Notes under the pieces: model-generated | Databases searched by the model: none | Seen by the model: the letters and a program-made list of their open reading frames with translations, nothing else | What the model was told of the DNA's origin: nothing | Made by a program: the position numbers and the translations under genes | Shown here: piece by piece, positions 13,157-21,621 of the stretch | Layout of the letters: each line of letters starts with the position of its first letter | How positions within the stretch are numbered: position 1 is the stretch's first letter | Assembly (NCBI RefSeq): GCF_004363075.1 | Contig: NZ_SNYN01000001.1 | Location: 623,592-687,591 of the forward strand | Direction: 5' to 3' | Length of the DNA stretch: 64,000 bases | From: Actinorugispora endophytica | GTDB taxonomy: Bacteria > Actinomycetota > Actinomycetes > Streptosporangiales > Streptosporangiaceae

Positions 13157-13797
13157 CGCTTCGCCCCCAATAGCTCCGCGGCGTGGTCCATATGGGCGTG
13201 CACCGCCCTTTCGGCCGCCGCGGGGTCTGCGTCCCGGATCGCGGTCAGGATCGCGGTGTGTTCCTCGATGTTGCGCAGCATTCGGTCGGTCCCCCGCATT
13301 CCGGCCCTCATCATCCGCAGCTGGCGGTCGCGCAGGGAGTCGTACAGGCCGGTGAGGATGGCGTTGCCGCCCGCGGCGACGACCAGCCGGTGGAAGTCCC
13401 GGTCCGCGTGGACGAACTCCTGGCTGCCGGGCTCCAGGCGGGCCCGCATCTCGGCCAGCCGCGCGGTGAGCGCTTCGACCAGCGCGGCGCGCGCCCGGGT
13501 GTCCGCCCCGGCCGCCACCCGGGCGGTGAAGCCCTCGATGAGGCGCCGGGTCTCGATCACGTCGTCGATCTCCTGCTGCGACACCGGCACGATGAGCGCC
13601 CCTCGCTTGGGGTAGAGCCGGACGAGGCCCTCGACCTCCAACCGGAGCAGCGCCTCGCGCACGGGCGTTCGGGACACGCCCACGTCCGCCGCGATGTCGC
13701 CCTCGCTGACGAGCTCGCCGCCGGGGTACCGCCCGCCGAGGATGGCCTGCTTCGCGTGGGCGTACGCCCGGTCCGCCGCCGAGATCTTTGTATGCAT
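13153..13797 (-). CDS. GntR-family regulator, FCD (FadR) subfamily
   Basis: The 214-aa protein has an N-terminal winged helix (GELVSEGDIAADVGVSRTPVREALLRLE, residues 25-60) and an all-helical FCD ligand domain. Aspartate and histidines in EFVHADRDFHRLVV, IEEHTAIL and VHAHMDHAAE match the FCD metal-binding set, which usually senses a small carboxylate. The start ATG overlaps a pair of direct repeats that may be its own operator. The gene overlaps the MFS gene by 4 bp. It is probably a ligand-responsive repressor of this two-gene unit. Confidence 0.9.
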   Translation of the reverse strand: MHTKISAADRAYAHAKQAILGGRYPGGELVSEGDIAADVGVSRTPVREALLRLEVEGLVRLYPKRGALIVPVSQQEIDDVIETRRLIEGFTARVAAGADTRARAALVEALTARLAEMRARLEPGSQEFVHADRDFHRLVVAAGGNAILTGLYDSLRDRQLRMMRAGMRGTDRMLRNIEEHTAILTAIRDADPAAAERAVHAHMDHAAELLGAKR

Positions 13798-13807
13798 GTT
13801 GTATCTA
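13788..13807 (-). promoter_or_regulatory. Direct repeat over the gntR start
   Basis: TTGTATGCA and TTGTATCTA are spaced 11 bases apart (about one helical turn) and cover the initiation codon of the GntR gene. Position and phasing suggest autoregulation. The repeat unit is not a standard GntR consensus, so confidence is low. Confidence 0.35.
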
Positions 13808-14307
13808 TGCTAGCTCCGGACCCCGGCCCCTCCCACCGCCCACGGCCCGCGCACCGAGGCGCAGAACACACGCGGACGGCGTTTGCGCGGCGAACCCGCC
13901 GGATGCGGCGCACGGACCCCCTACTACACAAGGAGGACCGAAAGCGGCGACTCCAGGGCGGACGGCCGGGGACTTTTCCGCCCGCCTCGGGCGCACGGAC
14001 GCCTCAGAGCCGCGCCAAACAGGCAATGACCAGGCAAAACGTTCTCCATATCGTGATTTCGGGATGATCACGATGTGAGATGGCATACATTTCCCGGACT
14101 CGCCTACCCGCAGCGGTTTCCTGCTAACATCCGGACGCGAGGATAACTACGAGGTAACGGTGAACCCTGACCCTCGCAAAGATTGAGGATTCTCCGACCG
14201 CCTCGTCCGGCGGTCCGGGCGGTCGCAGCCGGCGGCTCCCGAACGATGAATGGTGTGCTGCCGCGGCCACCGCGGAAGTACCCGAGCCACACCCGTCAGG
14301 AGACGTC
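13808..14307. other. 500-bp intergenic region
   Basis: Between the divergent GntR gene and the next plus-strand gene I see no convincing gene, RNA or repeat. The right part (14,040-14,170) is relatively AT-rich and probably holds the promoter of the downstream small protein, but no clear -35/-10 pair stands out. Confidence 0.4.
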
Positions 14308-14691
14308 TTGAGTCACCCGCGACTGAACAACCCCCGGTCCCACCGGGCGAAGTTGGCGGAAGCGGCCCGCGTGAAGCGCGCCCCCCGGCACGGCTTCCGC
14401 GCCGACCGCTCGGTCGAGGCCCTCTTCAGCGAACTGAACGCCCGCCAGGCCCGCCCCCTGTTCCAGGCGGGCTCCGCCGACGTCGCGATCGTCTCCACCC
14501 GCTGCGGGCTCAACGTCTGGTGCCGGGACGGCAAGTTCATCTGGAACGACGTCCTCGGCTCGACCATCACGCACCCCGCGAGCGACCCCTCGGGAGCCGC
14601 CGCCCTCATCAACCCGCTGCGCCCGCTCCACATCGCCGCTCCGGCCCCACGCCACGCCCCCCACCACTCCCTGCGCCTCAGCGCCGCCTAG
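14308..14691 (+). CDS. Hypothetical 127-aa basic protein
   Basis: I do not recognise this family. The proposed start is TTG, preceded by CAGGAGAC at good spacing. The N-terminal 30 residues are very basic (PRSHRAKLAEAARVKRAPRH); the middle (FSELNARQARPLFQAGSADV, GLNVWCRDGKFIWNDVLGS) looks like a folded domain, and the tail is proline/histidine-rich. The protein is probably cytoplasmic. Its stop codon TAG contains the terminal TA of the MITE-like element that follows, so the present C-terminus may have been set by that insertion. Confidence 0.55.
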   Translation: MSHPRLNNPRSHRAKLAEAARVKRAPRHGFRADRSVEALFSELNARQARPLFQAGSADVAIVSTRCGLNVWCRDGKFIWNDVLGSTITHPASDPSGAAALINPLRPLHIAAPAPRHAPHHSLRLSAA

Positions 14692-14950
14692 GCGGTCTCC
14701 GGCGCGGGGGTGGTTCGGCGTGCCGGTGCTTCGGGTGGGTCGTTCGGCCTCACGCCACGCGGATCGCGAGGTCCCGGCGGGCGGCGACGGCGGGTGGAGG
14801 TCAGGGCCGCGCCCATGACGTCCGTCGCGTGAGGGTTCCGTTGACGGTCGTGGGCCTTCTGCCCTTCCCGGCCCCGAAACGGGCAGAAAGCCCACGACCG
14901 TCAACAAAACCACCGGTGCCCGAATTCACCCCCGCGCCGGAAACCCCATA
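14689..14950. mobile_element. MITE-like element, copy A (262 bp)
   Basis: A non-coding element bounded by TA on both sides. After TA and 7 variable bases each end reads TCCGGCGCGGGGGTG inward, so the ends are inverted repeats; similarity continues to CGG-CACCGGTG on both arms. Near the right end a 25-base stem with one mismatch (14832-14856 with 14873-14897, starting GTTGACGGTCGTGGG) makes a large hairpin. Sequence homology to copies B, C and D supports a dispersed family. TA target duplication would fit an IS630/Tc1-type transposase acting in trans. This copy is in the opposite orientation to B. Confidence 0.75.
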
Positions 14951-14965
14951 GCGGGTTGACCCGAC

Positions 14966-15031
14966 CCGCTGATCGTGGCCTTTCGGGGGTCTCGGAAGCG
15001 GTCGAGACCCCCGAAAGGCCACGATCAGCGG
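14966..15031. terminator. Large perfect hairpin, 28-bp stem
   Basis: Positions 14966-14993 (starting CCGCTGATCGTGG) are exactly complementary to 15004-15031, with a 10-base loop. It lies 68 bp downstream of the E2 stop on the minus strand and just outside MITE copy A. The stem is strong enough to terminate or stabilise the dehydrogenase operon message even without a U-run. Confidence 0.65.
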
Positions 15032-15098
15032 GAAACCAGGGGCCTGAGCACGTGAGGCGGCCCCCGGACCGGGGGCCGCCGGGTTCTCCGGCCGTCTC

Positions 15099-16484
15099 CT
15101 ATCCCCAGGCCAGTGCCACCGTCTCGGGGTCCTCCAGCATCAGGCCGACGTCGCGCAGGACCTTGGAGCCCAGCTCCCCGTCGACCAGCCGGTGGTCGAA
15201 GGACAGCGACAGCGTCGTCACCTTGCGGATCTTCAGCCTGCCCTTGTGGACCCACGGCATGTCGCGGATCTGGCCGAAGGCCAGGATCGCGGCCTCGCCC
15301 GGGTTGAGGATGGGGGTGCCCGCGTCCACACCGAAGACGCCCACGTTGGTGATCGTGATGGTGCCGCCGCTCATGTCGGCCGGAGTGGTCCGCCCCGCCC
15401 TCGCCGTGTCGGTGAGGGCCTGCAGGGCCCTGGCCAGTTCCGGCAGCGGCAGGCGGTCGGCGTCCTTGATGTTCGGCACGACCAGGCCGCGCTCGGTGGC
15501 CGCCGCGATCCCCAGGTTCACGTACCGCTTGACCACGATCTCCTGCGCGTCCTCGTCCCAGGAGGCGTTGACCTCCGGGTGGCGGCGCACCGCCGTGACG
15601 AGGGCCCTGGCCACCAGCAGCAGCGGGGAGACCTTCACCCCCGCGAACTCCGGGCGCTCGCGGAGCTTTCGCACGGACTTCATCATCCTGGTGACGTCCA
15701 CCTGCAGGAACTCCGTCACGTGCGGCGCGGTGAACGCGCTGTTCACCATCGCCGCCGCCGTGTGCCTGCGCACTCCCCTGATCGGGACGCGCTGCTCCCT
15801 GGCCGCCCGGTCCGCGACGTCCTCCGCCGGTCCCGGAGGCGTCCGGAGCGGGGCCTCGGGGACGGGCGCGGCGGCCGCGGCGGCGGCGTGCCGCTGCACG
15901 TCCTCGCGCGTGACGATCCCGCCGGGACCGCCGGCCGCCACCGCCGTCAGGTCGACGCCGAGGTCCTTGGCGAGCTTGCGCACCGGCGGCTTGGCCAGGA
16001 CCACGACCCGCTCCGCGGGAGCGGGAGCGGCGGGTTCGACACGCGCCGGCCCGGACGGCTCCCGGGTCCCGGCCTCCGGGCCTCCGGGAGCCCGGCGCGC
16101 CCGGCGCCGGGTGGCGCCCGCCTTCACCCCGTAGCCCACCAGGACCGGTTCGCGCTTCTCCGGCTCCTCCCGCTCGGTCGGCACGGCGGCCGCGGGCTCG
16201 GCGGCGCCCTGCGGCGCGGCGTCCCCGCCCCCGGTGTCGACCGTGATGATCGGAGTGCCCACGTCCACCGTCGCCCCGGTCTCCACCAGGAGTTCGGTGA
16301 CCGTGCCCGCGAACGGGCTGGGCAGCTCGACGGCGGCCTTGGCCGTCTCGATCTCGCAGATGACCTGGTTGACCTTCACCTCGTCGCCCGGCTTCACGCT
16401 CCAGGAGAGGATCTCGGCCTCGGTCAGCCCTTCCCCGACATCGGGGAGCCTGAACTGCTGCGTGCCCTGCTGAGTCATGTCCAC
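15099..16484 (-). CDS. 2-oxo acid dehydrogenase E2 (dihydrolipoyl acyltransferase)
   Basis: A 461-aa three-domain E2. The lipoyl domain is N-terminal (1-80) with the lipoylated lysine in EIETAKAAVELPS. A proline/alanine linker is followed by the peripheral-subunit-binding domain (VRKLAKDLGVDLTAVAAGG, near residue 170) and a second linker with a proline/alanine-rich stretch. The C-terminal catalytic domain ends with the histidine motif SFDHRLVDG. It transfers acyl groups from lipoamide to CoA. The gene starts 11 bp after E1beta. By neighbours it is most like the branched-chain complex (BkdC), but a pyruvate complex is possible. No E3 gene follows. Confidence 0.93.
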   Translation of the reverse strand: MDMTQQGTQQFRLPDVGEGLTEAEILSWSVKPGDEVKVNQVICEIETAKAAVELPSPFAGTVTELLVETGATVDVGTPIITVDTGGGDAAPQGAAEPAAAVPTEREEPEKREPVLVGYGVKAGATRRRARRAPGGPEAGTREPSGPARVEPAAPAPAERVVVLAKPPVRKLAKDLGVDLTAVAAGGPGGIVTREDVQRHAAAAAAAPVPEAPLRTPPGPAEDVADRAAREQRVPIRGVRRHTAAAMVNSAFTAPHVTEFLQVDVTRMMKSVRKLRERPEFAGVKVSPLLLVARALVTAVRRHPEVNASWDEDAQEIVVKRYVNLGIAAATERGLVVPNIKDADRLPLPELARALQALTDTARAGRTTPADMSGGTITITNVGVFGVDAGTPILNPGEAAILAFGQIRDMPWVHKGRLKIRKVTTLSLSFDHRLVDGELGSKVLRDVGLMLEDPETVALAWG

Positions 16485-16494
16485 CTGGCTCCCG

Positions 16495-17478
16495 TCAGAA
16501 CGCGAACGCGCGGTCGATGCCGTCCAGGACCCGGTCCAGGTCCGGAAGGTAGTGGTCCTCCAGCCGCGACGGCGGGTACGGGGTGTCGAACCCGCCGACC
16601 CTGATGACCGGGGCCTCCAGGTGGTAGAAGCACTCCTCGGTGACGCGCGCGGCGATCTCGCCGCCCAGGCCGTGGCTGACCGGGGCCTCGTGCGCGATGA
16701 CGAGGCGGCCGGTGCGCCGGACCGACGCGATGACGGTGTCGTAGTCCACCGGGGAGAGCGAACGCAGGTCGACGACCTCGATGGAGTGCTCGGTGTCGGC
16801 TTCGGCCGCCTGCAGCGCGGTCTTGACCATCGGCCCGTACGCCAGCAGGGTGGCGTCCGCGCCCTGCCGGGCCACGCGGGCCGCGCCCATGGGGGTGGCC
16901 GAGGCCGGGGCGCCGCCCGTCACGACGTCGGCCTTGTCCCAGTAGCGGCGCTTCGGCTCGAAGAAGACCACCGGGTCGTCGGAGGCCACGGCCTGCTGGA
17001 TCATCCAGTAGGCGTCCTCGGGGTTGGCGACGGTGACCACCCGCAGCCCGGCGGTGTGCGCGAAGTACGCCTCGGGGGACTCGCTGTGGTGCTCGACCGC
17101 CCCGATGCCGCCGCCGTAGGGGATGCGGATGACGACGGGCAGCTTCACCGTGCCGCCCGAGCGCGCCCGCATCTTGGCGAGCTGGGTGAACGTCTGGTTG
17201 GTGGCCGGGAAGAAGAAGCCGTCGAACTGGATCTCGCAGACCGGCCGGTAGCCGCGCAGCGCCAGGCCGATCGCGGTGCCGATGATGCCGGACTCGGCCA
17301 GCGGGGTGTCGATCACCCGGTCGGAGCCGAAGTCCTTGTACAGGCCGTCGGTGATCCGGAAGACGCCGCCGAGCCTGCCGACGTCCTCGCCCATCACCAG
17401 GACCTTGGGGTCGTCCTCCATGGCCCGGCGCAGGCCCTCGTTGATGGCCTTGCCGAGGGTGAGTCTCGTCCCGCTCAT
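16495..17478 (-). CDS. 2-oxo acid dehydrogenase E1 beta subunit
   Basis: The 327-aa beta subunit of the heterotetrameric thiamine-diphosphate E1 component (MSGTRLTLGKAINEGLRRAM, VLVMGEDVGRLGGVFRITDGL, ESGIIGTAIGLALRGYRP). It pairs with the alpha subunit encoded directly upstream to decarboxylate a 2-oxo acid. The ATG at 17478 overlaps the alpha stop as ATGA, which supports this start over the longer open frame reaching back into the alpha gene. The length and motifs are standard for BkdB/PdhB-type subunits. Confidence 0.93.
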   Translation of the reverse strand: MSGTRLTLGKAINEGLRRAMEDDPKVLVMGEDVGRLGGVFRITDGLYKDFGSDRVIDTPLAESGIIGTAIGLALRGYRPVCEIQFDGFFFPATNQTFTQLAKMRARSGGTVKLPVVIRIPYGGGIGAVEHHSESPEAYFAHTAGLRVVTVANPEDAYWMIQQAVASDDPVVFFEPKRRYWDKADVVTGGAPASATPMGAARVARQGADATLLAYGPMVKTALQAAEADTEHSIEVVDLRSLSPVDYDTVIASVRRTGRLVIAHEAPVSHGLGGEIAARVTEECFYHLEAPVIRVGGFDTPYPPSRLEDHYLPDLDRVLDGIDRAFAF

Positions 17479-18587
17479 CGGACAACCCCTTCCGCGCCCT
17501 CGAAAGAGGCCAGGTAGTCGGCGAACTCCGCGCGCTGCCGCTCCAGGTGGGTGTGCGGTTCGGCGTAGACCTCGTTGAAGATGTCCAGCGGGGCGGGGTC
17601 GGGCAGCGCGCGGCAGTCGCGGCGCACCCGCTCCCCCAGTTCCTCGGCCTCGGCGTCGACGGCCGCGAAGAAGGCGTCGTCGGCCAGGTCGTTCGCCGCG
17701 AGGTAGGACCAGACCCTGCTGATCGGGTCCTTGAGCTTCCACTCCTCGGTCTCCGCCGACGGCCGGTAGCGGCTGGGGTCGTCGGAGGTGGTGTGCGCGC
17801 CCATGCGGTAGGTGAACGCCTCGACGAGCGTGGGTCCCTGGCCCTCGCGCGCGTTCCGCAGGGCCTTGCGGGTGACCGCCAGGCACGCCAGCACGTCGTT
17901 GCCGTCCACCCGGACCCCGGGGAAGCCGAACCCGGCCGCCCGCCGGTAGATGGGCGCCCGGGACTGGCGTTCCAGCGGCTCGGAGATGGCCCACTGGTTG
18001 TTCTGGCAGAAGAAGACGATCGGCGCGTTGTTGACCGCCGCGAAGTTGAACGCCTCGTTGGTGTCGCCCTGGCTGGTGGCGCCGTCCCCGAAGTAGGTGA
18101 TGACCGCGGTGCCGTCCTCGCCGACGGCGCCGTCGCGCTGGACGCCCATCGCGTACCCGGTGGCGTGCAGCGTCTGGCTGCCGATGACGATCGCGTAGAG
18201 GTGGAAGCCGTGCTCGGCGGGGTCCCAGCCCCCGTTGGTGACCCCCCGGAACATGCCGAGCAGCTGCTTGTGGTCGACCCCGCGGCACCAGGCCACGCCG
18301 TGGTCGCGGTAGGAGGGGAAGGCCATGTCGTTCGGCCGCAGCGCGCGGCCCGAACCGATCTGCGCGGCCTCCTGCCCCAGGAGCGAGGCCCACAGGCCCA
18401 GCTCCCCCTGGCGTTGCAGTGCGACCGCCTCGGCGTCGACGCGCCGTACCAGCACGAGGTCGCGGTACAGGCCGCGGACCTCCTCGGGAGTGATGTCGAG
18501 GGGGTAGTCGGGGTGCTGGACGAACTCCCCTTCGGGGGTCAGGAGCTGGATGAGTTCCGGCTCTTCGTGCGCGGTGCTGTCAGACAC
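17475..18587 (-). CDS. 2-oxo acid dehydrogenase E1 alpha subunit
   Basis: The 370-aa alpha subunit carries the thiamine diphosphate motif GDGATSQGDTNEAFNFAAV (about residues 165-185) and the helix with FFCQNNQWAIS. The conserved phosphorylation-loop region (YRMGAHTTSDDPSRYR) is intact. Together with E1beta and E2 it forms the first two activities of a branched-chain 2-oxo acid or pyruvate dehydrogenase complex; the former would supply branched starter units for fatty acids and polyketides. It is the first gene of the operon, with GAGGAGCGACAG before its ATG. Confidence 0.93.
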   Translation of the reverse strand: MSDSTAHEEPELIQLLTPEGEFVQHPDYPLDITPEEVRGLYRDLVLVRRVDAEAVALQRQGELGLWASLLGQEAAQIGSGRALRPNDMAFPSYRDHGVAWCRGVDHKQLLGMFRGVTNGGWDPAEHGFHLYAIVIGSQTLHATGYAMGVQRDGAVGEDGTAVITYFGDGATSQGDTNEAFNFAAVNNAPIVFFCQNNQWAISEPLERQSRAPIYRRAAGFGFPGVRVDGNDVLACLAVTRKALRNAREGQGPTLVEAFTYRMGAHTTSDDPSRYRPSAETEEWKLKDPISRVWSYLAANDLADDAFFAAVDAEAEELGERVRRDCRALPDPAPLDIFNEVYAEPHTHLERQRAEFADYLASFEGAEGVVR

Positions 18588-18808
18588 CTGTCGCTCCTCG
18601 GTCTCGGGGCCGATTGACGGGGTACCGGTGGTCGGCCGTCTGTCCGCCCACCAACCCGGGGTAACGGGTGCGAGTGGGCGGCCGTACCGCCATCGTGACA
18701 GATCTCACCGCACACGGCGCAAGACCCCGGCAACACCTTTTGTCGATCGGCCCATGATCCCGTAGAAGGGTGAAAACCCCAACTACCAGGACTTCCTAGC
18801 AGAAACAA

Positions 18809-18836
18809 GGACATCCGAATAAAAATTCGGCCGTCC
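18809..18836. terminator. Hairpin in the sigma factor / E1 gap
   Basis: GGAC-AT-CCGAAT-AAAA-ATTCGG-CC-GTCC folds into an interrupted stem with an AAAA loop, in an otherwise gene-free 421-bp stretch (18588-19008). It may end the sigma factor transcript, which runs toward it. The rest of that gap shows no gene; the part next to 18588 should contain the E1alpha promoter. Confidence 0.45.
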
Positions 18837-19008
18837 TAGCGGAGTCCGGGCGCGGTGGAGGGCCGAGTCCCGTGGGAGCGGCGCACAAGGGAAGGGGGAG
18901 CGGTCGCTTCGTCACCGGGACCGCGAACAACGGTGACGGAAAGCGACGGTTCTGAGGCGTGTTCTCGATCGGGCCCGCCCGTGCCCGTCAGGAGGAGCGC
19001 GGTCCGGG

Positions 19009-19614
19009 TCAGGCCGGCTGGAGGCCGCGCTCCCTGGCGTAGTCCGCCAGGAGGACGCGCAGCTGCCGCCGCGCGCGGTGCAGCCGGGACATGACCGTGC
19101 CCAGCGGGGTGTCCATCCGCGCGGCGACCTCCTTGTAGGAGTAGCCCTCGATGTCGATCAGGTAGACGACGAGGCGGAAGTCCTCGGGAAGCTCGGCCAG
19201 CGCCGTGCGGACGGCGGAGTCGGGCAGGCGGTCGAGGACCTCCGACTCGGCCGAGCGCGACCCGGTGGACGCGTGCGTGTCCGCCGCGGCGAGCTGCCAG
19301 TCCTTGATCTCGTCCGTGGTCTCCTGGCGCGGCTCGCGCTGCTTCTTGCGGTAGCCGTTGATGAAGGTGTTGGTGAGGATCCGGTAGAGCCACGCCCGCA
19401 GGTTGGTCCCGGCCCGGAACTGGTGGAAGTTGGCGAAGGCCTTGGTGAAGGTCTCCTGGACGAGGTCCTCGGCGTCGGCCGAGTTCCGGGTCATCCGCAG
19501 GGCTGCGGGGTAGAGCTGGTCGGCGTACGGCGTGACGGCCTCGGCGAAGTCGGGGACCTCGGGGATCTCCGCACTACCGGTGTCCGTCGGGCGCTCGAGT
19601 TCGATGGTCGTCAA
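19009..19614 (-). CDS. sigR: ECF sigma factor of the SigR/SigH type
   Basis: The 201-aa product has region 2 ([55 protein letters not shown]) and region 4 ([38 protein letters not shown]), closely matching the thiol-stress sigma factor SigR of Streptomyces / SigH of mycobacteria. I chose the TTG start (19614) because AGGGGGAGAT precedes it; the frame stays open upstream, so a longer isoform like SigR' is possible. In the relatives I know, the zinc anti-sigma gene rsrA follows; here the 420 bp downstream contains no HxxxCxxC-coding frame. Regulation must then come from elsewhere. Confidence 0.85.
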   Translation of the reverse strand: MTTIELERPTDTGSAEIPEVPDFAEAVTPYADQLYPAALRMTRNSADAEDLVQETFTKAFANFHQFRAGTNLRAWLYRILTNTFINGYRKKQREPRQETTDEIKDWQLAAADTHASTGSRSAESEVLDRLPDSAVRTALAELPEDFRLVVYLIDIEGYSYKEVAARMDTPLGTVMSRLHRARRQLRVLLADYARERGLQPA

Positions 19615-19979
19615 ATCTCCCCCTAGGGACGACCGTGGATGCTGACACTTACTTAGACGCGATTCCGGGCGGTCCATGATGACCGGACCTGGGGTGATTA
19701 GCGTCATAGTTCCTATTCTCCGGTTCACCCAACGGTGAGAATCCGGTAAAGGATCCCTCTCGCGTTCCCTGCCCGCGAGGGGTTTCGTGTCACGGGCCGG
19801 TTCCGGCCACCGCGTCCACGCCGCCCCCACCAGGCGACTGCTTCTCGCTGTGTGGAGTTGTCCCCTGCCCGAGCGGGCGCGCTCCACACATCGGGCCGGG
19901 GCCGCGGCGGCCGGTTCGGCCGCCGGACCGGCCTTGCCGTACGCTTCTCAGTGCTCGCCAGATCAACCATGGAGGACCC
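19615..19979. promoter_or_regulatory. Divergent promoter region, sigR / purS
   Basis: A 365-bp gap between the divergently transcribed sigma factor and purS. The segment 19,625-19,740 is AT-richer than its surroundings and should contain the sigma factor promoter; I could not find a good GGAAT-N18-GTT autoregulatory site. The open frames here lack coding character. Confidence 0.4.
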
Positions 19980-20222
19980 GTGGCCCGCGTCATCGTCGAC
20001 GTCATGCTCAAGCCCGAGATCCTGGACCCCCAGGGCCAGGCCATCGTGGGGGCCTGCGGTCGTCTCGGCTTCCCCGGTGTGACCCAGGTCCGCCAGGGCA
20101 AGCGCTTCGAGGTCGAGCTCGAGGGCGAGGCCGACGAGGCCAAGCTCGCCGAGGTCCGCAAGCTCGCCGAGACCCTGCTCGCCAACCCCGTCATCGAGGA
20201 CTTCACCCTGCGCGTCGAGTAG
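19980..20222 (+). CDS. purS: PurS subunit of FGAM synthase
   Basis: The 80-aa product (ARVIVDVMLKPEILDPQGQA, VRQGKRFEVELEG, NPVIEDFTLRVE) is PurS, the small dimeric subunit that bridges PurQ and PurL in formylglycinamidine ribonucleotide synthase, step four of purine synthesis. The GTG start has GGAGG at 19971-19975. Its length is typical. It is first in a purine cluster, but purQ follows only after an ATPase gene. Confidence 0.96.
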   Translation: MARVIVDVMLKPEILDPQGQAIVGACGRLGFPGVTQVRQGKRFEVELEGEADEAKLAEVRKLAETLLANPVIEDFTLRVE

Positions 20223-20341
20223 CCCTGCCAGGGCCTGCCCGCGACCTCCACCCCATCCGGAAACCGTCCGAAACTCAGCGGTTTCACAGGAAAGACCCCG
20301 GGAACGTCTTCACTGTGCGAAACGCTGCGGGGACCGGGTCG

Positions 20342-20788
20342 ATGGACGAGCGATTCTCGATCGCGTTGCCCCGGGCCGCGTACACCGTTCCCGTCATGCG
20401 CCAGTTCATGGGCGGCGCGCTGGAGGCCAACGGGGTCTGCGCCGAATGCCTTTCCGACATCCTGGTCGCGGTCACCGAAGCCTGCGCGAACGTCGTCGAC
20501 CACGGCGACCCCGCGCCCGGCTACGAGGTTCTGGCCAGAGTGAGACACGGTTTCTGCACGTTGGAGATCGTGCACACCGGCCGTTACTTCAACCCCGCGG
20601 TCGTACCGCCCCGCCCCTCCCCGGACTCGGAGTCGGGGCGGGGCATCCTGCTGATGCGCGAACTCATGGACCGGGTGGTATTCGACACCGATCCGCGCGA
20701 CCGGATCACCGTCTACCTGGCGAAGCGCCTGTGCGTGGCGCCGTCCCTGACCGACCCCCGCCTGACCACGATCCCGGTCCCCCGGTAG
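20342..20788 (+). CDS. RsbW-like ATP-binding (GHKL) regulatory protein
   Basis: A 148-aa stand-alone HATPase_c domain of the anti-sigma/serine-kinase type. The N-box is EACANVVDHG, and a glycine-rich ATP-lid motif is SESGRGILLMRELMD. Such proteins bind or phosphorylate anti-sigma-antagonists or control partner switching in actinobacteria. I place the start at ATG 20342; GTG 20315, in the same frame, is an alternative. It lies between purS and purQ, 119 bp after purS, and may have its own promoter. No sigma-B or antagonist gene is adjacent, so its target is unknown. Confidence 0.82.
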   Translation: MDERFSIALPRAAYTVPVMRQFMGGALEANGVCAECLSDILVAVTEACANVVDHGDPAPGYEVLARVRHGFCTLEIVHTGRYFNPAVVPPRPSPDSESGRGILLMRELMDRVVFDTDPRDRITVYLAKRLCVAPSLTDPRLTTIPVPR

Positions 20789-20914
20789 CGCCCCGTCCGG
20801 CCACGGGCAGATCCGCCGGGTGGGGGCACCGGGTAACCTCGTATGCGGCCGAGCTGTTCGGGACGCACTCGGCCCTGGCCTTGCTCCCGTCCACACCTTT
20901 CGGAGAGTGCCCAT

Positions 20915-21619
20915 ATGACTGCCCGCGTGGGCGTCGTCACCTTCCCCGGTTCCCTTGACGACAGGGACGCCGCGCGCGCGGTGCGCGTCGCAGGCGCCGA
21001 ACCCGTCTCGCTCTGGCACGGCGACGCCGACCTCAAGGGCGTCGACGCGGTCGTCCTGCCAGGCGGGTTCTCCTACGGGGACTACCTGCGCTGCGGAGCC
21101 ATCGCCCGCTTCGCCCCGATCATGACCGAGCTCGTGCCCGCCGCGCGCTCGGGACTCCTGCCGGTGCTGGGCATCTGCAACGGCTTCCAGATCCTGTGCG
21201 AGAGCCACCTCCTGCCCGGCGCGCTGACCCGCAACTCCTCCCGGCACTTCGTCTGCCGTGACCAGCTCCTGCGCGTGGAGGCCGCCGACACCGCCTGGAC
21301 CGGCTCCTACTCCTCGGGCCAGGAGATCCTCATCCCGCTCAAGAGCGGTGAGGGCAGCTACGTGGCGGGCGGCGAGACGCTCGCCGAGCTGGAGCGCGAG
21401 GGCCGGGTCGTGGCCCGCTACGTGGACTCCTCGCCCAACGGCTCCCAGAACGACATCGCCGGGATCACCAACGAGCACCGCAACGTGGTGGGCCTCATGC
21501 CGCACCCCGAGCACGCGGTGGAGGCGCTGACCGGCCCCTCGGTGGACGGCCTCGGCTTCTTCACCTCGGTCCTGGCCCGCCTCGCCGACGGCGCGCCGCT
21601 GGCCGCCGCGACGGGCTGA
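20915..21619 (+). CDS. purQ: PurQ glutaminase subunit of FGAM synthase
   Basis: The 234-aa class I glutamine amidotransferase has the nucleophile cysteine in [10 protein letters not shown], and the catalytic His/Glu pair in LMPHPEHAV. It supplies ammonia to PurL for conversion of FGAR to FGAM, in a complex with PurS. The ATG lies 8 bases after CGGAGAG. An open extension to 20843 has no family-like residues, so this is the chosen start. The next gene begins 2 bp after the stop, so they are co-transcribed. Confidence 0.96.
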   Translation: MTARVGVVTFPGSLDDRDAARAVRVAGAEPVSLWHGDADLKGVDAVVLPGGFSYGDYLRCGAIARFAPIMTELVPAARSGLLPVLGICNGFQILCESHLLPGALTRNSSRHFVCRDQLLRVEAADTAWTGSYSSGQEILIPLKSGEGSYVAGGETLAELEREGRVVARYVDSSPNGSQNDIAGITNEHRNVVGLMPHPEHAVEALTGPSVDGLGFFTSVLARLADGAPLAAATG

Positions 21620-21621
21620 GC

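Noticed and set aside
18588..19008. rsrA downstream of the sigma factor
   Set aside because: No frame there has the HxxxCxxC zinc motif or suitable length.
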